The notes beneath the pieces were generated by a model that saw nothing but the letters and a program-made list of their open reading frames with translations, searched no databases and had not been told where the DNA came from. DNA of 64,000 bases from Cyclobacteriaceae bacterium (lineage in GTDB: Bacteria; Bacteroidota; Bacteroidia; Cytophagales; Cyclobacteriaceae), in contig JAFIEV010000089.1 in NCBI GenBank assembly GCA_020832305.1, positions 372,001 to 436,000 of the forward strand, in the 5' to 3' direction. Numbering within the stretch: position 1 is the first letter of the stretch; each line of letters starts with the position of its first letter. This document shows positions 63,041 to 64,000 of the stretch, piece by piece. A program made the translations under genes and the position numbers.

Positions 63041-64000
63041 TTAACGGGCAGCATTCATCAATTCCTCAATCTCTTCAGCTTCTATTGGAATATTGGCCAT
63101 TAAATCCTCTGTACCCTCATTGCGGATGACAACATCGTTTTCCAACCTTATTCCAAGTGATTCCTCCCTGATGTATATGCCCGGTTCAACCGTAAACACC
63201 ATACCCGGTTCAAATGCCCTGTAAACATCGCCGTAATCATGTACATCGAGACCCAGGTGGTGTGAGGTTCCATGCATAAAGTATTTTTTATAGGCAGGAT
63301 AAGCAGGATTCTGATTCTTAATGTCTGTCTGCGTGATTAAACCCAGGCCTAGCAATTCACTTTCCATGATTTTACCAACTTCTTTGTGATAAGCGGTTAT
63401 TGTATTACCCGGTGTAAGCATTTTCATTGCTTCTCTTTGCACCCTGAGTACCGCATTATAAACATCCTTTTGTCTTTTGGTAAACCTGCCATTTACAGGA
63501 ATCGACCGGGTCATATCTCCGGCATAGTTTGCAAAATCAGCACCGAAGTCCAACAGCAATACATCGCCATCCTTGCAAATTTCTTTATTGCTGATGTAGT
63601 GTAATACACATGCATTAAAACCAGATGCTATAATGGGCTCGAATGAGAATCCGGTCGCCTTATTTCTGAGAAATTCATGAATGATTTCTGCTTCTATTTC
63701 ATATTCATGTACACCTGGCTTTACAAATGACAATACCCTGTGAAAAGCTTTACCTGTGATTTCTGCTGCTTTTTGAATCAGATCTATTTCAACCTCAGCC
63801 TTTATGGCACGCAGGCGATGCATTAGCGGAGCGAGTCTTTCATATTTATGCAAAGGGTATTTTTCTTTACACCAATTAATAAAACGGGCATCCCGGGTTT
63901 GAACCTCTGTACTTGCGCGAAGATGCTCATTGGTATTGAGATAAATGAATTCAGCCTCAAAAACAATTTGCTGCAATATTTTTAAAAACTGGCTGTTCCA
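63041..64000 (-). CDS. pepP: Xaa-Pro aminopeptidase (PepP-like), N-terminus beyond window
   Basis: The frame is open to the window edge; 319 codons are visible. M24B metallopeptidase: substrate-binding domain up to RLRAIKAEVEIDLIQKAAEI, then the pita-bread catalytic fold with dinuclear metal ligands in LLLDFGADFANYAGDMTRSI (two Asp), GTSHHLGLDVHDYG (His), FTVEPGIYI (Glu) and GIRLENDVVI (Glu). It cuts N-terminal residues before proline, in the cytoplasm. Cotranscribed with the PepSY-TM gene. The reading frame has no internal stop. Confidence 0.94.
   Translation of the reverse strand, partial: WNSQFLKILQQIVFEAEFIYLNTNEHLRASTEVQTRDARFINWCKEKYPLHKYERLAPLMHRLRAIKAEVEIDLIQKAAEITGKAFHRVLSFVKPGVHEYEIEAEIIHEFLRNKATGFSFEPIIASGFNACVLHYISNKEICKDGDVLLLDFGADFANYAGDMTRSIPVNGRFTKRQKDVYNAVLRVQREAMKMLTPGNTITAYHKEVGKIMESELLGLGLITQTDIKNQNPAYPAYKKYFMHGTSHHLGLDVHDYGDVYRAFEPGMVFTVEPGIYIREESLGIRLENDVVIRNEGTEDLMANIPIEAEEIEELMNAAR

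Overview
The window is a stretch of a Bacteroidota chromosome, probably from a Cytophagales-like marine or soil heterotroph. That placement is an inference. It rests on moderate-to-low GC, Bacteroidota-type promoters (TTTG...TAnnTTTG, clearest in front of the tRNA-Pro gene), few Shine-Dalgarno sites, many lipobox lipoproteins, and families typical of the phylum: DUF6913, a ligase-associated DEXH helicase, a HisKA_2 kinase with TPRs, a TreS-maltokinase fusion and a BLIP/PepSY-like protein. Most of the window is ordinary chromosome. No phage, integrase, intact transposase, CRISPR array or SusC/SusD pair was seen.

Layout. 0-3.8 kb: end of a response regulator, then a small protein, a PhnP-like metallo-hydrolase and an NFACT (RqcH-like) protein on +, facing a SnoaL-like lipoprotein and a hypothetical gene on -. 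3.8-5.9 kb: a 2-kb non-coding island full of palindromes and diverged repeats. 5.9-8.7 kb: patatin, thyA, and an ECF sigma factor with a PepSY-like protein. 8.8-12.6 kb: an envelope cluster (lipoprotein, two L,D-transpeptidases, an unrecognised membrane protein) beside another unrecognised membrane protein. 12.9-17.8 kb: DJ-1/PfpI protein, a TPR histidine kinase/LuxR regulator pair, a diheme cytochrome c and a HabA/HabB-like membrane protein. 17.9-21.4 kb: a two-domain phosphoesterase, a truncated DUF4143 ATPase, palindromes and tRNA-Pro(CGG).

21.5-30 kb: NhaC-type antiporter, a pta-3-hydroxyacyl-CoA dehydrogenase-ackA operon, a second repeat island, a YhcC-type radical SAM protein and a nucleotide-sugar dehydrogenase. 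30.4-36.8 kb: a carbohydrate locus with a GH18-GH78 operon facing an AGE epimerase-GH28 operon. 36.9-43.8 kb: moeA, a beta-CASP nuclease, an LpxL-like acyltransferase, an S41 protease, a Tat-exported NHL protein and SixA. 43.9-48.2 kb: GH30 and GH42-like enzymes. 48.3-54.3 kb: dapA-DUF6913-ligA, a shortened class-V-aminotransferase-like protein and a POT transporter. 54.4-64 kb: a TrpF-like protein without catalytic motifs, the Lhr-like helicase, aldose epimerase, TreS-maltokinase, a PepSY-TM protein and an edge-truncated aminopeptidase P.

The least explained sequence is non-coding. (1) An ~80-bp element occurs twice, 40 kb apart, each time just after a stop codon between convergent genes; its ends are complementary and show one compensatory change. 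(2) The islands at 3.8-5.9 and 26.4-27.1 kb share at least three modules in inverted orientation, so they belong to one dispersed, protein-free repeat system. (3) There are many short perfect palindromes of unrelated sequence. Coding-level surprises are the degenerate catalytic motif in the maltokinase half of TreS-Mak, a phosphoesterase-PLC/AIM6-like fusion, an aminotransferase relative missing much of its large domain and starting right after a terminator, and the paired L,D-transpeptidases.
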